This document shows positions 1 through 8,014 of a stretch of DNA of 64,000 nucleotides, piece after piece. The DNA is from Nitrospira sp. (GTDB lineage: Bacteria > Nitrospirota > Nitrospiria > Nitrospirales > UBA8639). The position numbers and the translations under genes are program-made. The first letter of the stretch is position 1. The number at the start of each line of letters is the position of its first letter. The stretch covers positions 1,374,001 through 1,438,000 of the forward strand of contig CP058931.1 of NCBI GenBank assembly GCA_024760505.1. Reading direction: 5' to 3'. Below the pieces are notes generated by a model. That model searched no databases, was not told the DNA's origin, and was given only the letters and a program-made list of their open reading frames with translations.

Positions 1-726
1 CAATATCGTATTCGCCGGGGCTCCTAATCCCACATATCCCTTGACTGAATCGTAACAGCCCTTGAGTTGACTGACGGCTTGCTCAAGGAAGGCTTCGGTG
101 CTCTCTAAAGCCTGTTCGATTTTGTCCTCCGGTGCAGAGACGCCTCCCCGAAAGAGGGAACGTGGAAGCGGTACCACCGACAAGAGGGTGATCTCTGTCT
201 GTGGTTGAAAGGGGTGTTTTGTTAAAAACTGGCGCACCTTTTCAACATCAGTGGAGCTTTGGATGGCAATCAGAATTTTCCTGATTTCCATTAATGGCCT
301 GTTGATGATCAGGACTGGACATACTGCGTGGGTCAGAACCCGTTGTGAAACACTCCCCAGAAAAAGCTCCTCTACCTGCCCTCTTCCACGAGCGCCCATC
401 AGAATGAGATCAGGATGTTCCTCCTGGGCCACCGATAATATGAGCTCCGCCGGTGAGCCTTCTTCCAACCGGGTTTCCAGCGACTTCACCTTGTCTGAGA
501 GGAGAGCCTTCGTGCGTGTTAAAACCTGTTCACCGTCTTTGCGGAGTGCTTCCCCTGCGACTTTCGACAGGTCAAAGGCAATTTCAGGCCCGAGCATAGA
601 AAAGGTTAACCGGGGGAGATCTATAACGTGCAGAATGGTCAGGGTACTGACTGAGGTTAAGCTCATGACTGCCTTTGTGGCGTGGGAGGATTGTTCCGAT
701 CCATCAGTGGCCAGGAGTACTCGCAT
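1..726 (-). CDS. Universal stress protein (two Usp domains), 3' end outside window
   Basis: Reading the minus strand from the ATG at 726 gives an open frame of 242 codons that runs off the left edge, so the C-terminus is missing. The start MRVLLATDGSE is the classic Usp beta1/nucleotide-binding opening. A GARGRGQVEELFLGSVSQ stretch around residue 115-135 matches the G-2x-G-9x-G(S/T) ATP-binding motif. A second Usp repeat begins near residue 150 (IRKILIAIQSS), making a tandem-Usp protein. AGGAG lies about 9 bases upstream of the chosen ATG; an overlapping upstream ATG is out of frame. Usp proteins are cytoplasmic ATP-binding stress-survival factors; the specific role here is unknown. The family call is secure. 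Confidence 0.85.
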   Translation of the reverse strand, partial: MRVLLATDGSEQSSHATKAVMSLTSVSTLTILHVIDLPRLTFSMLGPEIAFDLSKVAGEALRKDGEQVLTRTKALLSDKVKSLETRLEEGSPAELILSVAQEEHPDLILMGARGRGQVEELFLGSVSQRVLTHAVCPVLIINRPLMEIRKILIAIQSSTDVEKVRQFLTKHPFQPQTEITLLSVVPLPRSLFRGGVSAPEDKIEQALESTEAFLEQAVSQLKGCYDSVKGYVGLGAPANTIL

Positions 727-981
727 TGGTCATTTCTCCTCTTTCATCTTTTCATGGTGATCGTGCATGGTCCTGCTTTCTTAGACGGTCTGTTTTCGGG
801 GCTTGGGTCTTTGGTCAGCGCTGCATGTTTTTTATCTTGACTCAGGTACTCAAGTCGAGATGTCCCCAAAAGGCGCAAAGCTTTGTTGAGCTTCCATAGT
901 TTGGTTTGGCATTTTTCCTGTTTTCTCAAGCGGCGTCATTTGTCGAAGATGGAATTTGCATCATTGGTTAGACTGCACTGT

Positions 982-2013
982 TCAAAGAGGCTTTCCGCTT
1001 TCACATGAGCAGGGAGCAGGATCTTCCAGAGAAGCCTGTTTTGGTCGGAGCATGGCCTTGAGAGCACCGGTAATTCGTGATTGGGGATCCTGGCGAAAGA
1101 TCTGTTTCAACATTGCATAGAGTGCAGGGTGTTTCTGTTTCATCTTCACGGGTTTTTCAAAAAAATATTCTGAGACCACTGCGAAAAATTCCGCCTCGTT
1201 TGTGAGCCCATAGGGATTGATGTCTGAATGCCCCTTTCGGATTTTGTTCATTTCATTCTGAACCAGGTTAAGCCAGGGTCTAATGGCCCGGCCGGGCAAG
1301 GCAATCTCAGGAACCCCGTCTACGGTGCCATCAGATTTATCCAATAAATGGGTAAACTCATGGATACCCACATTATGTCCGTGTGAAGATTGTTTGAAAC
1401 CTTGTAATAAATCCGGTTTGGACAAAATCATCATGCGGTTCATCGCCCCTGTTCCAACCATGCCTGAGATAGGGTGCTCTTGAGCTGGTCCCATTTGATA
1501 CCCCTCATCGAAGGAGGTCGGATAAATCAGGATTTCCCTGATATGTTCCCATTCCCAGCCTGGAAATCCAAATATGGGAATGATGGCACTTGCTGCAACC
1601 AATACCCGGACGGTGTCATCAACCGACGTATTGATGCCGGTGATTCGCTTTTCACGAAGAAAAATATGAACTTCTTCTCGAAAACGGTTTTGGTCGCGGA
1701 GAGAAAGCGCCTGATAGAATGGGACATTCTGTGCCAGAATTTTTTCCCATTCGGTAGGAAACGGGGCTTGACGAATCCTCGCCCGGTGCCGAATATGACG
1801 AGTCAGGAAGCGGTACAACCAGGCGCCGCCCAGCGTGATGCCCAAAACCCGAATGACGATGTCGAGTAGAGACGGTTGATTTGGCCAAAGGATGGCGAAG
1901 ATGAGGAAACACACAATTCCGGTAAAGATGATGGCTAGGAGACGGGTGAGATGTTCCTGGGGGTGAGCTTTTTCCCCCTGATGGATTCCAGGCTTGTTTG
2001 TCAATGGTGCCAT
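982..2013 (-). CDS. MtfA/M90-family zinc metallopeptidase with N-terminal membrane anchor
   Basis: 343 aa. Two hydrophobic segments near residues 24-65 suggest a membrane-anchored protein with a cytoplasmic catalytic domain. The central motif VGIHEFTHLLDKSDG contains HExxH (H-E-F-T-H) followed by the DxxDG signature of the MtfA (M90, formerly DUF980) peptidases. The C-terminal stretch with FFAVVSEYFFEKP supplies the downstream glutamate helix typical of the family. In E. coli MtfA interacts with the Mlc repressor, but no pts-type neighbour exists here, so the substrate is unknown. It lies alone between the stress protein and a divergently transcribed secreted protein. The N-terminal two-helix extension is longer than in E. 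coli MtfA. Confidence 0.85.
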   Translation of the reverse strand: MAPLTNKPGIHQGEKAHPQEHLTRLLAIIFTGIVCFLIFAILWPNQPSLLDIVIRVLGITLGGAWLYRFLTRHIRHRARIRQAPFPTEWEKILAQNVPFYQALSLRDQNRFREEVHIFLREKRITGINTSVDDTVRVLVAASAIIPIFGFPGWEWEHIREILIYPTSFDEGYQMGPAQEHPISGMVGTGAMNRMMILSKPDLLQGFKQSSHGHNVGIHEFTHLLDKSDGTVDGVPEIALPGRAIRPWLNLVQNEMNKIRKGHSDINPYGLTNEAEFFAVVSEYFFEKPVKMKQKHPALYAMLKQIFRQDPQSRITGALKAMLRPKQASLEDPAPCSCESGKPL

Positions 2014-2227
2014 GTCGAGTTAATTCTAAAAATTTTCTTTACATTACCAATTTTCGTGGCACTCTCGATGCCAATAAAAGGATCTGTGAGGGAGGGGACA
2101 AGAAATGACCTTGCAAAGTTGGAACAGCATTTCATGTTTTCTCCTGGACCCTACCCGTTTAGTCCATTGATATGGCCAAGGACGCTTTCACGATATCCGG
2201 AATTTGCCAGATAAGGGGGACTCTACC

Positions 2228-2689
2228 ATGAAGTCAAAAGGCAAAGAGCAAGGGGGTGTCTGGTGGGGGGCAGGGACCTGTCTCGCAATTGCCGTGTGCG
2301 TGGCCGGTGGCGGGATAGCGGGGTCTCAAGAGCCATCTTTTTCCACACCTCGCCAGATAGTGGAACAGTGGCTTGAAGTCTACCCGGGAAATATGGAACA
2401 GGCCGCTGAGCTGACGACAACGGCCTTTAGGGAAGGGGTATCCAAAGAAGAATGGATTGCCATCCGAGGTCCGTATCTTCGGGACCTACAGTTGAAATAC
2501 GTGCGTGCCAAGATAGCCCATGAGAAGATGGTGGGAGAAGAAGCCCATGTGATTGTCCATGCTCACATTGTCACGCTGATGGGTGATCAGCCGCAGGATG
2601 AGTTGTATGTCCTGCTGAAGAATTCTGAGGGCAGGTGGGTGATCGATCAAGTGGAGGTATATACGGAATCGTTTAATACGGGTCCTTGA
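2228..2689 (+). CDS. Secreted or periplasmic small protein, NTF2/SnoaL-like fold possible
   Basis: 153 aa from the ATG at 2228, which has AAGGGGGA about 6 bases upstream; an ATG at 2204 in the same frame lacks a ribosome site. The N-terminus is positively charged then hydrophobic (TCLAIAVCVAGGGIAGS), a signal peptide or anchor. The mature part contains a region ending in YVLLKNSEGRWVIDQVEVY, the strand pattern seen in DUF4878/SnoaL-like (NTF2-fold) lipoprotein domains. I do not recognise a specific family and assign no function. It is divergent from the peptidase gene and convergent with the CBS gene. Confidence 0.65.
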   Translation: MKSKGKEQGGVWWGAGTCLAIAVCVAGGGIAGSQEPSFSTPRQIVEQWLEVYPGNMEQAAELTTTAFREGVSKEEWIAIRGPYLRDLQLKYVRAKIAHEKMVGEEAHVIVHAHIVTLMGDQPQDELYVLLKNSEGRWVIDQVEVYTESFNTGP

Positions 2690-2744
2690 ATCGGAAGGAG
2701 TCAGGAGCTGCAAAGGATGATGCAGCCATGTCCCGCCTTATCTT

Positions 2745-3194
2745 CTACCCCGCGATTTCTTTAATGATGTCCCAGGCAGAAATAATTCCCACCAGTTGAT
2801 GATCTCCTTCCACCACGGGCAGTAAATAGACCGTTTTCGGAGTTTTCATGATCAAAGCCGCGCAGGCCAGCACGGAGTCATCCGGTCGGGCGCATGGAGG
2901 ATGGGGATTCATCACCTGAGTGACCGGGTTGGGTTTAAGTTCTCCGAGGCGTTCGTGGAACTGGGAAAGGTCCGGAGCAAAACGAACATCGGGAAGATCC
3001 CCCTGAGAAATGTAGGGAGGCATGGCCCGTTCAAGAATCTGCCAAAAATTCAGTATTCCCAGTAACATCTTCTTCTCATCCACGACCGGAAGGTCTTGGA
3101 GGCGCAGATCCGCCATTTTGCGAAGGGCTTCCCCGATCGTGCATGGGGGCGGGATGGTGTGTGCCTGACGGATCATGATGTCCTGAGCCTTCAT
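2745..3194 (-). CDS. Two-CBS-domain protein
   Basis: 149 aa beginning MKAQDIMIRQAHTIPP. CBS domain 1 covers about residues 1-60 (DLPVVDEKKMLLGILN) and CBS domain 2 about residues 90-149 (VTQVMNPHPP ... LLPVVEGDHQLVGIIS). The ATG at 3194 overlaps the stop of the upstream transporter in an ATGA, so translation is probably coupled; the longer open frame reaching 3386 lies inside that transporter and is not used. CBS pairs bind adenosyl nucleotides and gate transporters or enzymes. Coupling to the carrier suggests it regulates that carrier or the SulP upstream, an inference from position. Confidence 0.85.
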   Translation of the reverse strand: MKAQDIMIRQAHTIPPPCTIGEALRKMADLRLQDLPVVDEKKMLLGILNFWQILERAMPPYISQGDLPDVRFAPDLSQFHERLGELKPNPVTQVMNPHPPCARPDDSVLACAALIMKTPKTVYLLPVVEGDHQLVGIISAWDIIKEIAG

Positions 3195-4537
3195 AAATAC
3201 CTCATCCAAATGTAAACGGTGCTGATCAAGATTTGTAGGATCATCAGGGGAAAGGCGACTTTCAAAAATGGCAAAAATCGAAATGGCACGCCGTTCCGTT
3301 CCGCAATCCCCGCCACAATCAAATTGGCGGAAGCTCCCACCAATGTCCCATTCCCTCCTAAACATGCGCCTAACGATAATGCCCACCAGAGGGTTTCGGC
3401 CTGTTCAAGTGGAGTACCAGCCTGCTGAAAGACCGGGAGCATGCTTTTGATCATAGGGATCATGGTGGCCACAAAGGGTATATTATCCACAATAGCGGAA
3501 AGAATAGCCGAAACCCAAAGAATGGCCAGGGTCGTAACCATGAAGTTTCCTGCGGTGAGACTTAAGGTCCAATCTGCAATGGACTGTAAAAGGCCGGTAT
3601 GTTCCACACCGGTGACGATAATGAACAAGCCGCAGAAAAAGAAAATGGTAATCCATTCCACTTGCCCGAATAATGCATGAACTTTATGCCCTGCCTGTTC
3701 GTTGTCTAAGGAAAATGTGACGAGTAACAGGAGCAGGGCGGCGCCACCCAGAGCAATGGTGGCGGGTTCCATGCCTATCGAATGGGCTAAGATAAATCCC
3801 AGAATAACCAGGCTAAAGACCAGGAGACAGTGTTTCAATAGACCAACATCCCGAATGGCTTCATATTCCTTAAAAGCCATAATGCGGGCCCGGGCTTCTG
3901 GTGATGCGAACATGGTTTTTCCATACATAAACCAAAGAGGGATGAGTGTGGCACTAAAGGCCACAATGGCGACGGGAGCCAGGTGAATCACAAAATCATT
4001 AAATGTCAAACTGGTGGCAGAGCCGATCATAATGTTGGGGGGATCACCAATCAGCGTAGCGGTGCCACCTGTATTCGAGGCATTAATCTCTGCGAAGAGC
4101 AGAGGATACGGATTGATTTTCAGCTCGTCAGCAATGAGCAAGGTAACCGGTGCGACCAACAGCACCGTTGTGACATTATCTAAAAATGCCGAGAGCACTG
4201 CGGTGACCATTGAGAGCATAACCAGGATGCCCCACGGACTACCCTTGGCCGCTTTCGCGGCTTTGATTGCGAGAAATTGAAAGATGCCGCATTCCTTGGT
4301 AATTCCGACCAGGATCATCATGCCGGTGAGTAGGCCGATGGTATTGAAATCAATGCCTTGAATCGCTTGGTTCTGTGTGAGGACTCCTGTTCCAATAACG
4401 GCAGCGGCTCCAAGAAGCGCTACAATCGCCCGATTAAACCGTTCAGCGATAATGACGGCATAGGTCAAGATTAAAATTGATGTAGCCACCCAAAGTGGGG
4501 AGAACCCAAAGATGGTCTGGATAGATGCCTCGTGCAT
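3191..4537 (-). CDS. Ion transporter of the ArsB/NhaD (IT) superfamily
   Basis: 448 aa with about eleven hydrophobic segments. SAFLDNVTTVLLVAP and GGTATLIGDPPNIMIG in the N-terminal half, and SAIVDNIPFVATMIP plus GGNGTLVGASANLIVAG in the C-terminal half, are the duplicated re-entrant signatures of the ArsB/NhaD/P-protein family. Family members exchange Na+ for H+ or export oxyanions; sequence alone does not fix the substrate. It follows a SulP permease by 43 bases and overlaps a CBS gene by 4. A SulP plus Na+/H+-antiporter pairing recurs twice more in this window (with NhaB), which makes Na+/H+ exchange the most attractive role here. No arsenic-resistance genes are nearby. Confidence 0.85.
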   Translation of the reverse strand: MHEASIQTIFGFSPLWVATSILILTYAVIIAERFNRAIVALLGAAAVIGTGVLTQNQAIQGIDFNTIGLLTGMMILVGITKECGIFQFLAIKAAKAAKGSPWGILVMLSMVTAVLSAFLDNVTTVLLVAPVTLLIADELKINPYPLLFAEINASNTGGTATLIGDPPNIMIGSATSLTFNDFVIHLAPVAIVAFSATLIPLWFMYGKTMFASPEARARIMAFKEYEAIRDVGLLKHCLLVFSLVILGFILAHSIGMEPATIALGGAALLLLLVTFSLDNEQAGHKVHALFGQVEWITIFFFCGLFIIVTGVEHTGLLQSIADWTLSLTAGNFMVTTLAILWVSAILSAIVDNIPFVATMIPMIKSMLPVFQQAGTPLEQAETLWWALSLGACLGGNGTLVGASANLIVAGIAERNGVPFRFLPFLKVAFPLMILQILISTVYIWMRYL

Positions 4538-4580
4538 ATTTCTAAAAACCCAATTTTCAGGTTCAAAAAATCAGGCCTGT

Positions 4581-6272
4581 TCAAGGAGTCGCAGGAAGAT
4601 TCCGTTTTGGTGCCGAAGGTCGTGATGGGTCTTTAGAGGGGGATCCTTCTACCAAGGAGGCTTTCTGCAAGGCTTCCAATCGGCTGGCAAAGCGATGCCC
4701 AGGCCGAATCTGCACCAGCACTCCCAAGCCATCCAATGCCTCGGTCACGTGAGGCTGCATGCCCACGAAGAAGAGGTGTTGGTGGTGCGCCTTGACGATA
4801 TTCAACATATCTTCCACCGCCAATGCCGCTGTCCCGTCAATGGCCGGGACTTTGGACAAATCCAAAACAACGCTAGAAAACGTATTAAAGCCCGGGACGG
4901 TTTCCAAGCGACGGACCATGGTTTTGGCCGATCCAAAGCTCATGGGGCCATCCACATGAATCAAGAGAATTTTCCCGTTGGCTTGTTCCAGAATTGTGGC
5001 TTCTTCGGGTAAAAGAGGAGTGCTGGGAGTTGGATTCGTCACGATGTGGAGATTAGCCAGTTCCAAATCCGCCATGCGTTTGACAAAGAATAGACTGGCA
5101 AAGACCATTCCCACCGCCACGGCGGTAATGAGATCCACGAGCACGGTGGTCAATAACACCACTGTCATGATGACGACATCGATACGGGGGGCTTGCAGGA
5201 TGTGTCGTAAGAACCGCCAGTCAATAATATCAATGCCAACTTTGAACAAAATCCCCCCGAGAACGGCTAAGGGAATTTTTTCGGCCAAAGGGCCAAGTCC
5301 CAAAAGAACTGCCAATAAAATTATTGAGTGAAGTACGCCGGAGATCGGTGTCCGTCCTCCGGTACGGATATTGGCTACCGACCGCATGGTGGCTCCGGCA
5401 CCTGGGAGACCTCCAAATACCCCGGCGACCATGTTCCCTATGCCCTGGCCGATAAGCTCACGGTCCGGGTCATGTTGGGTCCGGGTCATATTATCGCAGA
5501 CCAGGCTGGTTAACAGGCTGTCGATCGCTCCCAAAACAGCCAGGATGGCGGCTGATTCCAGTACGATTTGCAAGGTGTCCCAGGTGAATGTTGGCATGAG
5601 AGGGGTGGGGAATCCCCGTGGAACCTCTCCGATGGTAGGAGCATCAGGAAGAAAAACATAGGCGAGTGGGGTAACCACGAGGAGGGCCAATAAAGAAGGA
5701 GGAGCCACCTTCGCAATCCTGCCGGGAGTCAAATACATAATGACCAAAACAAGGACTCCGGCAAGGGCGGCATCCCACACCGGGTTTCCATAAAATCCCG
5801 GAATTGCCTTGAGTGTCGTGACAACACCCTCGGGGCTGGAAGCATGGCCAACCAGGGGGCCTAATTGCAAAATGAGAATGATACAGCCGATGCCGCTCAT
5901 GAACCCCGAGACCACTGGATACGGGACCAACGCGATGTACTGTCCCACCCTGGAAAGTCCCAACAGGATTTGAAAGACACCGCCAAGAATCACGGCCATC
6001 AGGGCCAAACCAGGATTGCCTGCAAAGATTGTGACGATTCCAGCCATCACCACAGTCATGGGTCCCGTGGGGCCGGAAACCTGAGCGGGGGTACCTCCGA
6101 AAAGCGCAGCAAAAAATCCGACGAATATCGCCCCGTATAAACCGGCAATGGCTCCTAGGCCAGAAGCGACGCCAAAAGCGAGCGCCAACGGTAGGGCCAC
6201 GACAGCGGCAACCATCCCTCCGTAGATGTCACCGCGAATGTTGTTGAAATGTAACCCGTGAACAAGCCCCAT
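4581..6272 (-). CDS. SulP-family anion permease with C-terminal STAS domain (SulP-1)
   Basis: 563 aa. The N-terminal about 410 residues form the SulP membrane core: the ALPLALAFGVASGLGAIAGL opening, the GGTPAQVSGPTGPMTVV pore motif and DSLLTSLVCDNMTRTQHD. Residues about 440-540 form a STAS domain with VLDLSKVPAIDGTAAL. SulP proteins carry sulfate, other anions or bicarbonate (BicA); substrate cannot be read from sequence. It is very similar along its whole length to the SulP at 43961-45670 and more distant from the one at 14797-16596. AGGA lies 9 bases before the ATG. It is followed by the IT-superfamily carrier and CBS gene as an apparent operon. Bicarbonate uptake is inferred from window context. 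Confidence 0.9.
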   Translation of the reverse strand: MGLVHGLHFNNIRGDIYGGMVAAVVALPLALAFGVASGLGAIAGLYGAIFVGFFAALFGGTPAQVSGPTGPMTVVMAGIVTIFAGNPGLALMAVILGGVFQILLGLSRVGQYIALVPYPVVSGFMSGIGCIILILQLGPLVGHASSPEGVVTTLKAIPGFYGNPVWDAALAGVLVLVIMYLTPGRIAKVAPPSLLALLVVTPLAYVFLPDAPTIGEVPRGFPTPLMPTFTWDTLQIVLESAAILAVLGAIDSLLTSLVCDNMTRTQHDPDRELIGQGIGNMVAGVFGGLPGAGATMRSVANIRTGGRTPISGVLHSIILLAVLLGLGPLAEKIPLAVLGGILFKVGIDIIDWRFLRHILQAPRIDVVIMTVVLLTTVLVDLITAVAVGMVFASLFFVKRMADLELANLHIVTNPTPSTPLLPEEATILEQANGKILLIHVDGPMSFGSAKTMVRRLETVPGFNTFSSVVLDLSKVPAIDGTAALAVEDMLNIVKAHHQHLFFVGMQPHVTEALDGLGVLVQIRPGHRFASRLEALQKASLVEGSPSKDPSRPSAPKRNLPATP

Positions 6273-6448
6273 AGGGCATATCCTAGGATAAAAATGAAAA
6301 CAAACTGGGCGAGGATTTCACTCTATCCCACCGTTCTTCGTCAAGTGGGAAGCGAAAAGGGTTTTCAAAAGGGTAACAGGGGAAAAAAATGAATAAGATA
6401 GGGGAAAAGGAGGTGACCGAATGGCTGTAAATTTCGATACAGTGAAGG

Positions 6449-7024
6449 TTAGTTAAGAGGAATTAAAATTTCCAGTCCTCCCATGACATCATTTAATTTA
6501 AAGTTTCGTTTTGGACTTTCCTTGTGGGCATTATGGCAGTTGACGCAGGCTCGGCTCACCGCTCGATCAGGAAAAATAGCTTGATAGTAAGACTGGTTAT
6601 CTATCTGGATTTCTTGTTCAGTCACTTCCCCATATTCTACAACTTGTTCCAGGGCTTTACGTTCACGGTCATTGTGAGGCGCATTTTCTGGATTCAATGG
6701 CCAAAGACCCATCAACCGGTATCGAAACGGTTTGCCGGCAACCTGTAATCCACGGGAGGCTTCTTTGAAAAATTGTGCGGGCAAAGGCAATGTCCGTTCT
6801 TCCCGCCAATTTTCCGTTGCGGTCACAATAAGCATGTCTTCCATCCGTTCCACAACATGTTGGGTGTAAAAGGTCCGGTCTGCTTGAAGAACGGCATGTA
6901 AATAGTTTGCAACCACACGAATAGGCATGCCTTCCTGTGGTGCAAGTCGTCCTCCGATACCAACACCAATTCCCAAGGAAATGAGAATGGCGAAAAGGAG
7001 TATGAAAAAGAACTGACGAGTCAT
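6449..7024 (-). CDS. DUF3365/Tll0287-like haem protein, membrane-anchored
   Basis: 191 aa. One N-terminal hydrophobic helix (residues 5-23) is followed by a periplasmic domain and a single c-type haem motif CVNCH near residue 160. This arrangement, with PFRYRLMGLWPLNPENAP before the haem site, is characteristic of the DUF3365 (Tll0287-like) domain, often a haem- or redox-sensing module. No output domain is attached. The gene lies 176 bases upstream of SulP-1 on the same strand, so the two may be co-transcribed. A redox-signalling or small electron-carrier role is possible; neither is demonstrated. Confidence 0.8.
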   Translation of the reverse strand: MTRQFFFILLFAILISLGIGVGIGGRLAPQEGMPIRVVANYLHAVLQADRTFYTQHVVERMEDMLIVTATENWREERTLPLPAQFFKEASRGLQVAGKPFRYRLMGLWPLNPENAPHNDRERKALEQVVEYGEVTEQEIQIDNQSYYQAIFPDRAVSRACVNCHNAHKESPKRNFKLNDVMGGLEILIPLN

Positions 7025-7237
7025 AAATTTACCTAACTTGTGATCCTACATACCATTTTTCTTGCACACAGTTCCCTCTTTGCTTGAATGGGAGTTATAC
7101 AAAACTATAGCAGGAGATCAACAAGACCTCATACTTTTTAAAACATTAAAAGGTGTCTAGGGCAATCGGACGATGGGCGAAGAGCAGACGAAGAGCAGTA
7201 ACTAAAAGAATTAGGAAAACCGAAGGGGGTACGGAAA

Positions 7238-7312
7238 TTAATCCAAACCCAATCGATTCATCAATGCAATGACTATGATTGTCAAAATTGCGATGAGAGG
7301 GACATGTTCCAT
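7238..7312 (-). CDS. 24-residue hydrophobic peptide (second of a coupled tiny pair)
   Basis: Minus-strand ORF MEHVPLIAILTIIVIALMNR plus GLGLD-type tail (ends R-L-G-L-D). A single strongly hydrophobic segment with a positively charged residue near its end predicts one short transmembrane helix. Its ATG begins one base after the stop of the 18-residue ORF, and GAGG sits about 7 bases upstream inside that ORF, so translation is probably coupled. Small single-helix subunits of this size occur in cytochrome oxidases and transport ATPases, but no such partner is adjacent and no family is recognised. Confidence 0.5.
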   Translation of the reverse strand: MEHVPLIAILTIIVIALMNRLGLD

Positions 7313-7313
7313 T

Positions 7314-7370
7314 TTAAAACCTCGAAAGTACCGCCCAGGTGATAAGTAAAATAAGGGTAAATCCTTCCAT
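7314..7370 (-). CDS. 18-residue hydrophobic peptide behind a sigma-54 promoter
   Basis: Minus-strand ORF MEGFTLILLITWAVLSRF followed by TAA. A perfect AGGAGG lies 9 bases before this ATG; an in-frame ATG three codons earlier touches the AGGAGG directly and is less likely to be used. A sigma-54-type promoter lies about 50 bases upstream of the ATG. The combination of an ideal ribosome site, ideal promoter and a following coupled ORF argues that this is a real gene despite its size. Single predicted membrane helix; no family recognised. Confidence 0.5.
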   Translation of the reverse strand: MEGFTLILLITWAVLSRF

Positions 7371-7420
7371 CTTTATCATCCTCCTAATATTTTTTGATCT
7401 CGTCTTACTAACTAATTTAA

Positions 7421-7435
7421 GCAAGGCAAGTGCCA
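7421..7435 (-). promoter_or_regulatory. Sigma-54 (-24/-12) promoter of the tiny peptide pair
   Basis: Minus-strand TGGCACT-TGCC-TTGC matches the sigma-54 consensus TGGCAC-N5-TTGC with the GG and GC dinucleotides exactly 12 bases apart. A further T before TGG and T after TTGC also match. Predicted start of transcription near 7409, giving a leader of about 40 bases to the ATG at 7370. Confidence 0.75.
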
Positions 7436-7740
7436 AATGGTTTTATTGTGGTGATTTATAAATTCTTTAAATATTTCATTAACTTATATATTTAAAATAA
7501 AAGTACATTCAGTCCTACTCATGAAAACGAGCGGATTTATCAAGCAAGGACTGTGCGATATCGCTCTAATATTGAAGGTAATGGATATAAGATGAGAAGA
7601 ACTGCAAACACGGGTGGGTAGAATGGAAAGCCACTGCGGTTAAGCGCATGAGACCTTTGAGAAATAACCGAGGAATTTCAAAATTTCACCATGTCTTGGG
7701 GTAGCCAGGAATAGGATATGTCAGGTGTGAAGATATGGGG

Positions 7741-7908
7741 GCTCGGATGTCCTAGGGCTAGTTCCCTGAACCTATAAAATTTCACCATTGCGTATAGAGC
7801 CTAGGATTTCATTCACATTAGGAATCTCGCCGGTTAAGCCTTGAAGAAATCGCCAAAAGGGTTGGCCCAATTAGAGTAAATCCCTGAAATTGGCGAGATC
7901 TTTTTTTT
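7741..7908 (+). ncRNA. Candidate small RNA ending in a terminator
   Basis: No convincing gene exists between 7371 and 8014 on either strand. On the plus strand ATCTCGCC (7824-7831) can pair with GGCGAGAT (7892-7899), directly followed by eight T (7901-7908), a Rho-independent terminator with a large loop. The same 3' arm can alternatively pair as TTGGCGA with TCGCCAA at about 7850-7856, so two mutually exclusive folds are possible. No plus-strand gene precedes it and the next gene is antiparallel, so a free-standing small RNA is one explanation. The 5' end given is arbitrary. Confidence 0.3.
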
Positions 7909-8014
7909 GTTCATTGAAGTTTTATGAAACGTTTCCGGCTTCACTCATTTATTTAATTAATGAGTAATAGCGTTGCCAAGCAATTATTTTAATTAGTAAA
8001 AAGAATTTAAATTT

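Noticed and set aside
251..760. Plus-strand open frame of 169 codons
   Set aside because: Opposite strand of the universal stress protein gene, which has clear family motifs; the plus-strand translation resembles nothing.
2745..3386. Longer version of the CBS protein (213 codons)
   Set aside because: The extra 64 residues lie inside the transporter gene in another frame; the ATGA overlap at 3191-3194 is the natural start.
3191..4537. Arsenite efflux pump ArsB
   Set aside because: The superfamily fits, but there is no ars gene nearby and the gene is coupled to a SulP and CBS protein, so an arsenic role is not supported.
7524..7595. 24-codon plus-strand ORF starting ATGAAAACGAGCGG
   Set aside because: No ribosome site and no membrane or family pattern, unlike the micro-peptides on the other strand.
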